A DNA stretch of 64,000 bases from Chrysopilus asiliformis (taxonomy: Eukaryota > Arthropoda > Insecta > Diptera > Rhagionidae). Under the pieces are notes generated by a model. The model was given only the letters and a program-made list of their open reading frames with translations. It searched no databases and had not been told where the DNA came from. Every line of letters begins with the position of its first letter. The first letter of the stretch is position 1. The position numbers and the translations under genes were made by a program. The stretch covers positions 112,717,234 through 112,781,233 of the forward strand of contig OZ035962.1 of the NCBI GenBank assembly GCA_964034945.1, read 5' to 3'. Positions 25,029-38,390 of this stretch are shown here, piece after piece.

Positions 25029-28000
25029 TTAGGCCATGGTCAGAGTGCCGGCACCTAGACCATAACCAACACCTTTTGGTCCGAAATTTCGGCCATAACA
25101 GCTTCTGCAGTAAATATCACCATCAGGACCATCGTTAAGATTTGTTGAATCTAATGACTTTCGGCAATCTGCACAATGGAAGCAGCGCTTGTGCCAAATT
25201 CTGCTTTTGCTGATCATTTGCTCAGCAGCATAGACAGCGAAGCCACAGCGTGGGCAACCATTCTGTGATTTTGCGCCGCAGAAAGGTCTACCATCCGGGC
25301 TGTAACGAAAAATTTCAAATAAGTCAACAATTCCTATACGAGAATTACAAAAACTTACAAAGCAACTGTTGATTCGCCATTTGTTGAAACTAATGTAGGG
25401 GCGTGGCCATAACCAAAGCCCTTTGGCCCGAAGAGCTTACCATAGCAAGCACGGCAATGGATCTCCTTGTCGGGTCCATCGCAAGCACACATGGAGTCAA
25501 GTGGCCGGTGGCATTCAGCGCAGTTGTAGCATTTCTTGTGCCACATTTTATTCTTGGATAGCTGTTGTTCAGCGGCAAACACCATTCCACCGCAGCGTGG
25601 GCAACCTTGGCCTTCAGGAGCCTTGATCGAAGTTGTGTCGGCATTGTAGAATGGACGGTTAGATGAGATCTCATCCTCACTATTTGAAAAAAAAGGCAAA
25701 AATTTGAATTGAGAAAACACTTTTTTTTTGTAACATTACGTTTTGGATATAAATTTTACGTGATCTAGAGGTTTTGTGCAATTTAATTTTTTTTAGTGCA
25801 AATTTCCACTTTTTGGTGCAAATTTGGACTTTTTTGGTGCAAATTCTAATCTTTTTGGTGCAAACACAATTTGTTTGTGCTCTTGTGCTATCTCATTAAA
25901 TTCCAATGGAGTAGTTTTTTTTTTAAATTATCTTTAGTGTTCAAATTTTAATGAATTAAATTAAACTTACGTTAATCCATCAGTCTGCAAGAATCCAGAA
26001 CCGCACGCAAATCCATATCCATGGGGTCCCCACTTTTTGCCGTAGCAAGTCTTACAGTAAACGTCCTTATCTGGACCATCACATGCAATAATCGAATCTA
26101 GAGTTTTGGTGCAGTCTCGGCATTTGAAGCATTTGCGATGCCATTCACGGCCTTTCGTCAAAACTTGTTCAGCAGCGAAAACAACACCACCGCAACGTGG
26201 GCAACCCTGGCCAGGTGGTGCCATTATGCTAGCAGTGTTAATAACTGTAGTCTTTGGCGCGGCATCACTGTGGATTCGAAATTGTATTATTAGTTGACGG
26301 AAACAGTGATTTTTCAAAGTTAGCAGTTAAGAAAGAATGTAGGTTTTTTTGGTGGGGGAACAGTCAGAATTTTGCAAATGGTGTTATAAATATTTGTATT
26401 GAGTGGCTATTGCAATAGAGATTCTGTTTGTAAATATTTTCGTGACTTGTAAGAATACTACTATTTATTATTAACAAGAGTTTGACCAACAAGGCAAAGA
26501 ATTATTCACTATTATTAAGTCTAAGGATTTCGTAAGTTAAGCCAATTTGTTCAGTAAATTGTGTTCGGTTTTAAGTTGTTTGGTCATTTCTGCTTTAGTG
26601 TGTGATAAAATTTATGAATAAGAAAGTCTTTCGATGTTCAATATATTCACCTTAAAGTTTGGAGATTTCATAATTTTTTTTTTTTCGAAAATGTTGAAAA
26701 ATATTTCTATTGAAGTTGAAAAAGTGTAAAATGAATGTCAATTTTTAGGTTTTTGGGATTTTTCTCTGAATTTTTGATGTGAAAGAAATTCTATTCTTTG
26801 CTTTGTGGTAATGAAATTGACATGAATCGGTTTTTCAGAAACATTTAAAAAATAAAAGAAGTAAAAATCATAAGAATTGTTTCAGAAGTCATTAATAGAT
26901 TTAGATTTTCGTACAGATTTCTAACCTTTGCCATTCGGCATCCTTAATATCAGACATTAAGCCTATTGATGCGACTCCTATATGCCCGTAACCTCTCGCG
27001 CCGAACTTTTGCGCATAACAACCTAAAGAATTTTTTTACATTTACTATTATGATACTTGGTTTTTTCCATGTCAATTACAAAATAAAAAAAAAATAATTT
27101 GTTGCACATTGAACAACATAAGAAACATCAAAAACGAAACCATTAACAACGTGAAACACATTCTCGTATGGGGCTTTTTCAGACATTTTGGAACAAATTT
27201 GATACAAATTTTAAAATTTCGGGTAGGTGAAGGAAACAACTGTCGGGTTATCAACTTATGAAAATTTAATGATAGTTAAACACTGAAAAAAAGACAACAC
27301 ATACCCGTTAGCATAACAATCACTTTGGAGAGCTCCTCCTCCTTGCCCGTATCCGTATCCTTTGGGTCCGAATTTCTTAGAATAGCAAACTATTTTGTGA
27401 ACACATAAAGAGAGTTGATATGGAGAATGGAACAATAGGATAAAATTTCCAATAAAAATTATTCAAATTTCTTCGGAACAGCATGCAATTAGTAATGTAA
27501 ATATAATTGAAAATTAAATAATGTTAAAATAATATTTGAAATTATTTTAGGATCAGATATACGCAAAAGCTTAGCAGCTGAGTTTCATGTCGAAAATTTT
27601 TTAGTTAGTTTTTTTTTTAAATCCTAGTTTTTACAGACTAATCTATTAAGTTTTTTGAAAAATTCTTAATATTATTATGTATTTCAAATATTAAAAATTT
27701 CAAAAGGAAAAGCTGTAATTCTAGCGATATTCTTGCAAAAGCCTCTAATCTATTCCATGTAAAATCAAATCAATATGTAAAAATAATAAATTTTCGTACG
27801 TTTGCAGTAAATATTTTTATCGGGTCCCTCATTGCACTGAATTGAATCAAGTCCTCTACTACAGTTTCCGCATTTGAAGCATTCTTTGTGCCACATCTAC
27901 AGATAATTTAATTTTTTGAATAAAATTTTAATGTGTTTGCATATTTTCTTTTAACTGCTTAAGCTTTCTTTGTGAAATGGATAATTTTTTTTGGAATGAG

Positions 28001-31000
28001 AGAAGAATATTTGTACAAAAGAAATTTTATTAAAATGCTAGCAGGATTTTCAAAAAACGCCAAAGAAAAAAATCTATAGAATTCGAATCATAAGCATGAG
28101 GCAGCCAATTGAAACTCTACCTGACCCACCCTTTATAATAAATTCATCAAAACTTTTCATATATAAATAAATTTGTTTGTTTGATTGGAAAATTATTATA
28201 AGGAAAATATTTTTACTGATTTGCTTTCAACTCCCACGCCTCTAAATCGAAAAATAGATATTTTGAACAAACAAAACCGGTGCCAAAATTGGAAAACGAA
28301 AAACGTTTTGATTTTCCTTATGTAAACAAATTTTGTGGTATTACTGTCTGCTGAAATTTTAAATCGTACATAAAGTTGAATCATATGGTTATAAAATGGT
28401 GCAATGACTTAATTCTTCTATAATAGTCCACTTATTGAATCATTTTTTAATTTGGTTTTCACTCAAATTTCAACTCAAATACTCAAATTTGTTGCTTGGT
28501 ATTCAAGCAGTTCAAATTCGAAGTATGGCGATATTTTGTGGTGGTCTGTAAGGATTTTTAGCATTAATTTTTAAATGCTCGTATTTGTTCTTTTTACGAC
28601 TCTGGCAAAGTTTAAACACAAGTTTTACCAAAAACATTAAAAAAAATTATCTTATATTTTAATTTCATTCTTCGCGTTGTTTCATGTTTTGACTGTCAAT
28701 CGTTCGTAAGTAATCGCGGTTTAAGTCTTAACAGAATTTCTCTGATGCAAGGTTTTTTTTTGTTCATTTTAGTGGTCACTGTTAATTCAAACTTGCGTTT
28801 TTTTTGGTAAGAGGCTGTCCATAAAACACGTCACTCTAATGTTCGCCTCTATGAGTTTTTTTTTGTTCATTTTAGTGGTCGCTGTTAATTCAAACTTGCG
28901 TTTTTTTGATAAGAGGCTGTCCATAAAACACGTCACCCTAATGTTTGCCTCTATAAGCCCCCCCCCCCCCCCCCCTTACCCTTCCCCCACCGATTATCCA
29001 ACCTTTTAACGGTTTTTGGTATGTAATTTCACACTACCGCAGAGCAACCGCTTTAAATGTGCGAAGTATTTTATGGACAGCTCCTAACATAAAGTATGAC
29101 GTTGCTCGAATTAACTCGAGTATTCACGTGTTTGGCCGTATCATCAGCTCAAATTAATTCAACTGCATTGAAAATGATTCGGAGTGATTTTATTTCTATT
29201 AAGTTGGGACCCTTGTAACAGTATCCATAAAATAATTTACCATAATAAAATCATCGTGAAACCTGAAATTAAAGTTACTAACATAGTGTTCCAAAAAGTT
29301 ATTCACAAATGATTCAAGGATAATAATTCCACCAATTACACGAGGAAACATAAACGTGAGAGACAAACAGATAAACATTGAAGTCAGATACAAGAATTAT
29401 TTTTTAAATACTAAATTTTTGATCGTATTTTTGATACCTCTGCAATAAATTTCTCTATCCGGACCATCACAATGCATAGTCGAGTCCAATGTTCTGTTGC
29501 AAAGTAGGCATTTAAAACATCTTCTATGATATCCCTAGTTATTATTATTTTATTTTAAATATTATCCATTTTCACTGTGTGTGTGTGTTTTTTTTTTTTC
29601 AATTGCGGAAGCATTTTTAAACTTCTATTAATTTAAAACAAATTGACTTACCCTTCCTCTGGCAAGCATCTGTTCAGCTGCATAAACGTATCCTCCGCAA
29701 CGTGGGCATCCTTGACCATCAGGAGCTCTAGCGATAACTCGTGGCTCTAAACGAGCACCATTTCGTACTTCGAATTCATGACTAAAAATTCGTTTGGCAA
29801 AAGAAAAATTAAAAAAAAAATTAAATTAGAAGTGTTATAAAATAGAAAAAAAAAAATTAAAGAAGAACATTTTAAGCCTTTTTTTTTGTAATTGAATTAA
29901 TTTGTTACAGCCAAAAAGAAGAATTATATTTTTTGTCAATTGAAAAAATCTTTTTTTAAAATCATTAGCAGAGAAGTTATAATTATTTGAAAAGAAATTC
30001 AAACTGAAACCTTATTGAAAATTATACTAAACTATGTTATTCGATTTAAAGAAAAAAGATGCTATTTAAGCTTCGCATTAGCTCTTAGCTCCTAATTTGC
30101 TTTTTTCAATTACATCAGGTGTTTTTTTTTTTAAATGAAACTTTGGGACAAGGTGAAGTCCCCCATTTTCTTTTATGGAAAATCAATCTACGTAAGTAGA
30201 ATCAATCAAGAAGAAAATTCAATTTAACCCTCAATAATATAAAATCATTGAATAATTAAACATAATTCAAATGAAATAAACAAATTAAAATTATTTAAAA
30301 AAAAATATGAGGGCACTTTCCTTATCCCATTATTAAAATTTTACTGTTCTTTTTCTACGAAATATTTTAACGACTATTTACAATTTGCTAGAAGAAAGCT
30401 TCTAATTTTTCTTGTTTTATTGTATAAAACGTTTCGGCCTATTGATATTTGTTTTATTAACAAATGAGAATATCGAAAACAACTATTTTTCACAGTAAGA
30501 AAAAAAATTGTGTAGTATTTAAGAGATTAGTATTATTGAAAAAAATGTGAGTATTAGTAGTAAGATTCGATCAGGCATATAATTTGTTATTTTAAGTATA
30601 AAAATCACTATACAAAAAAGCAGAAGAAAAAAAATTAGGTCTTGTTCTAAGTTCGTACTTTTTTTCTTTTGTACATTTGCTTAGCGCAAAGGAAGCCATG
30701 CGATCTTCTTGAATACAAAAAAAAAGAATGTTTCAAAATAGTGTCTCACCCCTTTTTGATCCGCATTAAATTATGTTTTTTTTTGTCGCAAAAACAGGTG
30801 TAAATATTATTTTACTAAAAATATTTATGTGTGCATACAATCAATAGAACGCAGCCAGGTACTAAACGGGTTTCAAAATCTTGAAAAAAAAATGCTCCAA
30901 ACATGTTTATGTTGACGCTCTTAAATATCAGACGATTCACAATACTATCAGGAACTTCAAAATTTTGGGTTTCAATCGAAAAACTCGCAATTTTCGTTGA

Positions 31001-34000
31001 AATTTTCTTCCCGAAAATTGCATGGAGAAACTGATTTGATAACTGAAGGCAAACCTCAAATTTCAAACATTTGGTTTAACAATTACGACTCCAAAAATTT
31101 TAGAAATCTGAACCCAAGAAACACAAGAGGTCGTAAAGTGATTATGACGCCTTAAAATTGGATTAATTTTTTGACTTTATGGGCATAATGCCTACTTTAC
31201 GACCTTTTGTGTGTTTTGGGGAACTTTTATCAGTTTGCCTTTAAAAAAACACCAAAAACTATAAAACTCGCTCAAAAACTTTGAAAATTTCTGAACACTT
31301 CTTTCTGTTATTATTGGCCCTATTCATAAATTGAAATCTATGTGTTGCAGAAATTTAATGCTTCGGCAGAATAAACACGATTTTGTACTTAAATCCAATT
31401 TGGTATTCAGAAAATGTGTTTGTATTTCTAATTAAATTTTAAAATAGTAAAAATCGCTAAGAAAAAGTACTGTTCGATAAATTAACAGAGAGTAAGGCCC
31501 GCCTACACTTAAGCTAAGTTAGCTCAGCCATGTGCCTGGCGTGTTTCGTCACGTATAAACTGATTAAACTGGCGTGTTTCGTCACGTATCAAAGTAAGGA
31601 TAATATGAACCGCTAAACGTCCACGTCTAAATAGGCTTATAGCTGAGCGAACTTAGCTTAAGTGTACTGCGGACGTTATAGTGAAATCCGTGTTTAGCGA
31701 CATACCGGCTATAACGAGAACATTTTCAAATCCCGGCTGGAACCAATAATGTATGTTCCTTTCGGTTATAGCCAGAAATTCGATATAATGACAATTTTTT
31801 GACAAAAAATACAGTTTGTAAATATCAAAGTGGACTGGGTGTGTATGCTTGCAGATACAGAACGAAAGTGTAATGTGGAATTGAATAAAATAAAAGATAG
31901 TGTTTTGTTGGTGTTTTGGATTCTATAAGTTATGTTTATTAACTTTTTCACCGCAATACATTTGACCGTGTTACAGAATAAATCCCAATAAACAATATAA
32001 AAGATAATAAATAGAGATTCAAAAAAACAGATTTTTCAAGAAATAAATGTTTTTATATATCTCTTTTATCCATAGAACCAATATACAAAAGAAGAAAGCT
32101 TAGATATTAATTTAAACAAATGAAAAAAGAAAACTAATACATACAACCAGGAAATTTGTGAAGGAGTTTATTGCCGAATTTTTAATGTTTTTCATTGTTG
32201 TTCGTATTTTGCAAAACTCTAAACACCTAATATGTTGTCAAATTTGATTTTAAAATTTGCCAAAGTTTTTTTCTTTCTTAAATTGCTTTTGTGTATAAAA
32301 CTCGCCTCTGCAATACATTTTCTACAGATATGTGAATGTTTGTAGCAAAAATTTAAAATATTTTGATTTTTTTTTTGAAACATAAAGTTTTTGTTTGTGT
32401 TTTTTTTTGAATAGTTTTTATTATTTTCTTTGTATGTAACATCTTAACTGGCAACTTTTTTAGGAAAGTAATTTTTCTAGATTTAAAACAAAAATATTAA
32501 AATTTGAAAAAATTGATGTTTTTAGGGCGAAACGGAAAAATGGTGATATAGATTTGCTGTTTAAATGTTTTGTTGTTTGGTTTTTGGATTTATTGAGTTG
32601 TACACACATTTCCGGGTTTTTGTGAAATATTTTTTTTGGTTTGAAATATAGATTTTTGTGGGGAACGGGATCCAGCACTCCAGCGTTATAGGTGTATACT
32701 CTCACAGTGTTGCTTATTCTCTGTGATGGAACAAGAGAAAAAAGGGACTGATCATGCATTTGCTCTTTTATATTCTGTTTATTATTTTTTATTCTATCAA
32801 TTTATTACTAAAATTATTATTTTTGTATTTTAATTTAACTAATGGTTTATTATTTTTTATTAGTTCTTTTTTTTAAATTGCCGCCGATGAGTTGTTATTA
32901 ATTTGCTTACAAATATGTATTATTCACTTTATTTGAAAAAAAAAATGTGGGACTATTTTCACGCACATTAGTTAGCGTAATTTTTGAGTGTGCGAGTTTT
33001 TGGGTGGTGATATTTTAAACAAAAAAATTGGATTTCTTATATTTTCCAAAATGCGAGCTCTGTTGTTCAATAAATAAAAAAATATATAAGTAAAATATAT
33101 TTGCAAATTATCAAAACAAATAAATGTAGGAACATTTCAATGCACACTCGAGGAAACCACAGTGGCAGAAATGTGGACTGGCTCTCGAGTAAATTCGAGC
33201 AGCATAATTCTCTACGTTATTGAAATATACAGTGGGGTATAACAATAGCCCCTTTTTCATATTTCTTTATTTCAAATTTTTTGCAAATCCGTTTTTTTTA
33301 AATATAGTACTCTGACTTTTAAGTGGGCTCACTAAATATGATTAAGAACATGTTTTGATTATTTTTTTTTTGGTCAAAACAGAACTCGTAATGCATTTTT
33401 TTACATTTTTCTTAGTTAGTGCGCTTTAAAAATATGCGTTTCACAATTTTTTGTCTTTTTAACGAATTTTGAAGCAGTGTTACATTTCCGATAAACGACT
33501 TTGAGTGATATAGTTGTACAAAAACGCACCAATGGTTGACAATGTGTTAAAAATTAATATGGTTAAATTAATATCGCGTGTTTTTCATTTCTTTTTTTTT
33601 TTGGAAAACATAAGAAACTGTTGCAAATTGTGATTTTCAGAGACTAGCATATTGTAAACAAATATTGCCCAAATAATACAAGAGGTCGTAAATTGGTCGT
33701 CACGCCCTAAATTCGCATCAGTTTCCTGACTTTAAAGTCGCAAGCCCACCTTGCGACCTCTTGTACTGCTTTGGTTTTTTGAAATCTATCTATACTCAAG
33801 TGAATAAATTTGTTCATGGACTTATATTACCTTTTACGAAAAAAATCAGACTTAGTTTTGCGTATTTACGTATACAAAAATTTAAAACAAAAATCAAAAA
33901 ATCAACAAAAAAAATAATAAAATTAACACAAAAAACAGTTGGAAAAAGTGATTGGGAGCAAAACGATTTTTTTTTAGTTTATACTGGTTTTTCTTGTGCG

Positions 34001-34745
34001 ATTTAATTAATTTAATAATCGTGTATGTGTAAAACTAGGGGTTAATATGTTTGTTGTTATATAAAAAGTTGATATTTTGTTGTGAGAAATTTTTAGAGTT
34101 AAAAAAAAAACGATATAAGAAGATAAGGAAAGGCCCCAGTAAAGATCCATAATTGAATTAATAAACTTTGACTTAAAGTATTAACCATTACACCCCTATA
34201 AACCATTCACCGTCCATTTTATAACTATTGTTTTGTAAATAAATTATTTTTTGGAACCCTCTTCCTCTTTTTTTTTAAAATACATATAATCGTAATATAT
34301 TATTAATTATGTTAAATCTTAAACGTAATCATATCTTTTAATCAATAAAAACTAATAGTAAATTCGGAAATCTATTTTAGAAAAATTGTTTCAATGGACT
34401 TACTTTGGCAAATGAGATCCAGTGTCCATAGACAGACATCCAGCACCACCACCAAAACCATAACCCTTAGGTCCGTATTTGCGGGCGTGGCAGTTTTTGC
34501 AGAATAATTCCTTGTCGTGTTCTGTGCAGTTTGTCGAGTCCAAGGCTTTGCCGCACATTCCTGTAAAATTCACAAAAAAAAGCGTTTTTAATACCTTGAA
34601 TTTTTATTTCGAATAAAAAGAAAATCTTACCACATTTGAAGCATGTCTTGTGGAATTTGTAACCTCCAGCAACACGCTCTTCAGCTGCGTATACTGATTT
34701 ACCGCATTTTGGGCACTTTGGGACTTCAGCTGGAGTGAAAGGCAT
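25029..34745 (-). CDS. Mlp84B: Muscle LIM protein Mlp84B, five LIM domains, alternative exons
   Basis: Mlp84B is a Z-disc LIM protein needed for muscle integrity. Minus-strand exons are 34745-34631, 34560-34404, 29781-29652, one of 29534-29438 or 27896-27800, one of 27389-27305 or 27022-26926, then 26267-25971, 25679-25359 and 25299-25029. With exon 27022-26926 the product is 494 aa, essentially the length I recall for the Drosophila protein; with 27389-27305 it is 490 aa. Each LIM has the CPKC/CPRCG...H..CFKC...C..CY/H pattern followed by a glycine-rich [13 protein letters not shown] linker, as in the CRP family. LIM1 begins at residue 11 and LIM2 near 116. A splice acceptor about 25 bp before the ATG indicates a non-coding first exon upstream. 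Intron 2 (4.6 kb) carries several MITEs. The identity is firm. Confidence 0.94.
25773..25866. repeat. Short tandem repeat in a Mlp84B intron
   Basis: About four units of roughly 24 bp share the core TTTTTGGTGCAAATTT. They lie between exons 25679 and 25971. Confidence 0.7.
26926..27022 (-). CDS. Mlp84B: Mlp84B alternative exon 5b
   Basis: It encodes [15 protein letters not shown] and a tail ending KDAEWQ. It has the same phases as 5a and is 12 bp longer. The linker is less glycine-rich than that of 5a, so the isoforms would differ in the spacer between LIM2 and LIM3. Confidence 0.85.
27305..27389 (-). CDS. Mlp84B: Mlp84B alternative exon 5a
   Basis: It encodes [18 protein letters not shown] and a short tail ending CYANG. 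It enters in phase 1 and leaves in phase 2, exactly like exon 5b (26926-27022). It supplies the last zinc ligand of LIM2 and the glycine-rich linker. Confidence 0.85.
27800..27896 (-). CDS. Mlp84B: Mlp84B alternative exon 4b
   Basis: It encodes [18 protein letters not shown] followed by an IYCK end, the second half of a LIM domain. It has the same length (97 bp) and phases (0 in, 1 out) as exon 4a at 29438-29534 ([18 protein letters not shown]). Including both would shift the frame, so only one can be used per mRNA. Confidence 0.85.
28752..28957. repeat. Tandem duplication of about 103 bp carrying a MITE end
   Basis: Two adjacent units share TTGTTCATTTTAGTGGTC, CTGTTAATTCAAACTTGCG and AGGCTGTCCATAAAACACG, with few differences. 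The second unit continues into a full TCCATAAA-type MITE. It lies in a Mlp84B intron. Confidence 0.75.
28910..29088. mobile_element. TCCATAAA-type MITE with a long C run
   Basis: The ends are AGAGGCTGTCCATAAAACAC and the complement in TTTTATGGACAGCTCC. A run of about 18 C begins at 28958. The internal ACACTACCGCAGAGC is shared with the copy at 18262. It lies in a Mlp84B intron and has no ORF. Confidence 0.7.
31113..31220. mobile_element. Small MITE, CAAGAGGTCGTAAA family, copy 1
   Basis: The left end CCCAAGAAACACAAGAGGTC mirrors the right end GACCTTTTGTGTGTTTTGGG. The element is about 108 bp, in Mlp84B intron 2. A second copy is at 33668-33774. Confidence 0.65.
31498..31671. mobile_element. 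MITE with CTACACTTAAGCTAAGTT inverted termini
   Basis: The left arm GCCTACACTTAAGCTAAGTT is matched by the right arm AACTTAGCTTAAGTGTACTG; both continue into GCTCAGC or its complement. A 20-bp direct repeat (ACTGGCGTGTTTCGTCACGT) lies inside. It is in Mlp84B intron 2. Confidence 0.7.
33668..33774. mobile_element. Small MITE, CAAGAGGTCGTAAA family, copy 2
   Basis: The left end contains TACAAGAGGTCGTAAATTGG and the right end TTGCGACCTCTTGTACTGC. Length and internal GACTTTA...GTC words match copy 1. It is in Mlp84B intron 2. Confidence 0.65.
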
Positions 34746-34769
34746 TTTGCACGATTTTTATTTGTCCTA

Positions 34770-37700
34770 AAAATATATTTATTTCAAAATTAGACAAAAA
34801 AAAACACGTTTAAATAGGCCGGCGAAAACTAATTCACTGGTTTTTAAAATATCTGAAATCGTTGTTCAATATTTGCCACGAAAAAAAATCTCAAAAATCT
34901 CAAGAATTCCTTCGATGCGAGATTATTTCAGGAAAAATTCGATTAAAATATTTGTCCCAAAAGTTCGTTAGATTTTTATCTCAAAATTATATTATCACAC
35001 TGATGTGCTAAATTTAATTTAATTTTCTTTTCAATTAAGTAAAAAAAAAATATTTTATGGATTATTTCGTAATATTTTTAGATGAAAGTGTGTGACGCAA
35101 TGAAATTTAATTGTTTATTTTTATGAAATTCTTTTTTTTTTCATCAAAGCTAAAAGTTGTGTTCTTTTTATAAATCAGGTATACAAGCAACGCCCACGTA
35201 CGGTTTCGAAATCAAAAGTTTGAAAGGAAAAAAATTCCCCAATTTTATTTACGAGTTTGCTTGAGAAATCGAAAATCTCAAGAAAATCTTCTGGTCGCAA
35301 ATGTTTTTTTCTTAACTTCGTCGACTTGACTGAAAATTTTATACGAACGAGTGTGTAGGCACGAATATATCACAAAACATACGAAAATATACTAAAATTG
35401 CACCAAGAAACGATATTCTAAAATTAGAATTTTTTGAAAATTTCTTTGGCCAGTGATTCCGGCACTCTTCGATCTACTTTTGCTAAATGATCCTATATAG
35501 AATTTTGGCGTAATTGTATGTGTGTGTATGCGTGTTTTTCAAATATTTCATTTTTAACATCATAAAAAATATTGAAGTTAAGAAATTTCTATGGACTTTT
35601 TTTTTTCACAGTTGTGTTAGTTGCGAAACAAAATATTAAGCGAAAGTATTTTTTTTTTCATTTGTGTGTCGCTATGTAATTTCTTAGATTTTTTTCTTTT
35701 TTCTTTTAATAATTTTCTTTTAGTTTTTCCCAATTTTCCTATTGGCTGTGTGCCAAAGTTTAACCAAGCCAGAAAATCTTATGGCACACACTAAGCGGTA
35801 ATGGGGGGTCATTCGAGTCGATTTCTTCATGCAATAATGTGTTTATGTAAGTTCACGGCTGACCATATTAGGTGGGTAAGGTTATATTACCGGGATCGAA
35901 TTCAAATGTTCGAATTATCTAAATTTGTCACAAAATTCACAACTGGAGAATAATATCGTTTAATCCATTTGATTTCTCTTAAAATAGTTGTTTTTCCAAA
36001 AATATATTTATCGCATAATCCAGAATTTGGATAAATTTTAATTTTTAATCCATTTTTATTCCATTTGAAAAAAAAAATTCACCGTTTTCACTTGAAAATT
36101 GTTCCTAACTGTTGTTTTTTTCAAAATTAAAATTTCTCAAAAACAAAATGTTTTTCAAAAATATTTTAAAAACTCTTGAACGTCACACACAAAAGTTTAA
36201 AAAAATCACAATGTCACTAAAACAAAAAAGAATGCTCCAAAATATTAAAAAAAATCACCGAAAGAACTCCTTTTATAAAAAAAAAAATATTTTGAAATAA
36301 TTTTCCAAAATTAATGGTTTTGAAATATTTTTTAGTGGCATTATAAGTAAATATGAAGTGTTGCTGTTAGCTACCTGGTCGGATCGGAATTAAAAATTAA
36401 ACTAAAAGTTAATTTGAAATTTTTTTGGAATTATACTATTGGAAGAGACTAAAGCTCTTGTCTCTGACTACCACTGTTTTCGAATGAATCGGAGGGTGGC
36501 AGCGCGCTGGTAGTCTATGTACTGGGGTGCACACGGCACACAAATCAAACATCAATCGGCGAATTGAGCGAGAAAAATGCGTTAAAAAACCCTCTAGTCC
36601 TTATGCGGATGAAGAAGGATGGCCGCAGAGTCTCGGTTTAGCGAATGCAAGGCGCTCCCCCCGAAATCCATTCGCTTGTGATATGATTTTCTGTTGGATA
36701 GATGGGAAAATCGGGAAAAATCTTTCAATGTATACAAAAGAATATCAGTGTATCTATCTTCACCTTTTCAAGCGAATAATTCTGCCTCTTTTCGTTTCAA
36801 AACTACACCAAATGATGCATGATATACTGGTGCTAGTGGGGGTTGTAACGTTCAACAGTTTTCAATTCAAATCTAAACAACTTTTGAAATTATTCAGATT
36901 TTCCATGGTATTTTTTTCTGAATTGCAGCTAGCGGAGCGCCGGGGGGGATGTAATGTAAGTTTCTATAAACTGAGATACCTTGCGGGAAATGTAGAGAAA
37001 ATAACATATTTACATAGGAAAATACCGCACGAAAAGGTAAGTGTTACACCTTGTTTCGTCGAAATGACGAAGAGTTCTATATCGTCCACTTGACGATAAG
37101 TCTCCATCCAGGCATATTTTCTATTTAGATACTCTATTCACACTATGAAGCAATTCAAACTATCGTTATATCTATGTATCTATCTTATTTCTGGTATCCA
37201 CGTTTTCTTTTATTTTTTTTTCTTCTGTTCAGTAACGAAAATTTCAGTATTCTGTTCTTATTGGATTATTATACTAGTCGACAATTTAAAAATAGACTTT
37301 CGGCTAAACCTTCTAAAATTAACACTGAGTTATACATTTAAATTTAAAACTAAAAATGTTTTTTCTAAGTGTCTGACAGAAAAAAAGCTCTATAGAGGTG
37401 AATAGCGAATTGTTACAAATTGTATAGTTAAATTTTTTGTTGTTAGACAATATCAGGCAATGTCAATGTAGATAAACAATAAGCAATGTTTCATGCCAAT
37501 TGAAGTTCAATAGCTTATGATGAGACTAGAGCTATAAAATTTTGTTCTTTAAATCCATTTAGAAGTTTTGTCATAAATTTGTTGATTGATGGTTTTTGGT
37601 AATTGATTTATTGCATAAGTTGAGATTTTGATTAAAAACAACCAGAATTATTTGTATTTTTTTGTGGGTTCTTATGGAGTTTTTTGTTGAATCATTTTAG

Positions 37701-38390
37701 AAAAAAATTCAATGACTTTTCAAAGTTATTCCTTAGGTGGTCTTTTTCAAACGACTATAAAAGTTTCCAACACTGTGTTGATTGATATAAGCTTTAGATA
37801 CTTCAAAATACTTATAGCTGAACTTTTCTAAGTTTTTTTTGCCAAAAATTTGTTTTTTTTTAGTTTAAAATCGATTACAATAGCAATGTTGTGTACCTGT
37901 TTGTGTTTTCACTTACAGCGTTAAAACAACTCAACCAATTTTTCCCTGTCTATAGCGCTGGACTGGCTCAACGAGCTTCCCCCAATGGGGGGGAAAAAAA
38001 TCTTTTTTTAATTTTTTTTCCGAAGTTCGAAAAACGAATTTATTTTTCCAGGCTCTTTCATTTTCAACCCATAATTAATTCATACAACATGGCGCCTGAC
38101 AGACGCCATTTTATTTTTTGAAGTACGCGGATGTCAATGGAGCCAAATTTCAAAATTCGGCTTATAAGATTTGATCCTGACAAACAAACAAACGCAGAAA
38201 CAGACAAAAAAGCAAGCTAATTAAAAAAACCGAAGTACGCGTCGTGTGTGGTCTCAAAGAAATAAAGAATTCAAAAACCAAGCCTTTAAATTGTACTAAA
38301 AGTAACAAAATAATAATTTTACGTGGGGATTTGGCATATAAAATAAAAGCAAGATTCTTTAAAAGCATTTCTTCATGTTTTTGTAATTTA
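34770..38390. other. Upstream region of Mlp84B, no firm gene
   Basis: A minus-strand acceptor near 34769 marks a 5' UTR intron of Mlp84B, so its promoter should be in this region, perhaps near the GC-richer block at about 36450-36660. A 188-codon plus-strand reading frame at 36527-37093 has no family features. Bases at about 37930-38190 look like a degenerate dispersed repeat. Confidence 0.3.

Noticed and set aside
32300..32340. Minus-strand words resembling the IYCRG end of a LIM exon in Mlp84B intron 2
   Set aside because: Only about seven codons match, the donor would be GC instead of GT, and no LIM cysteines precede it.
36527..37093. 188-codon plus-strand reading frame
   Set aside because: It is long for AT-rich DNA, but the composition is mixed, no domain, signal peptide or splice context is evident, and it begins in a GC-richer patch that opens frames by chance.
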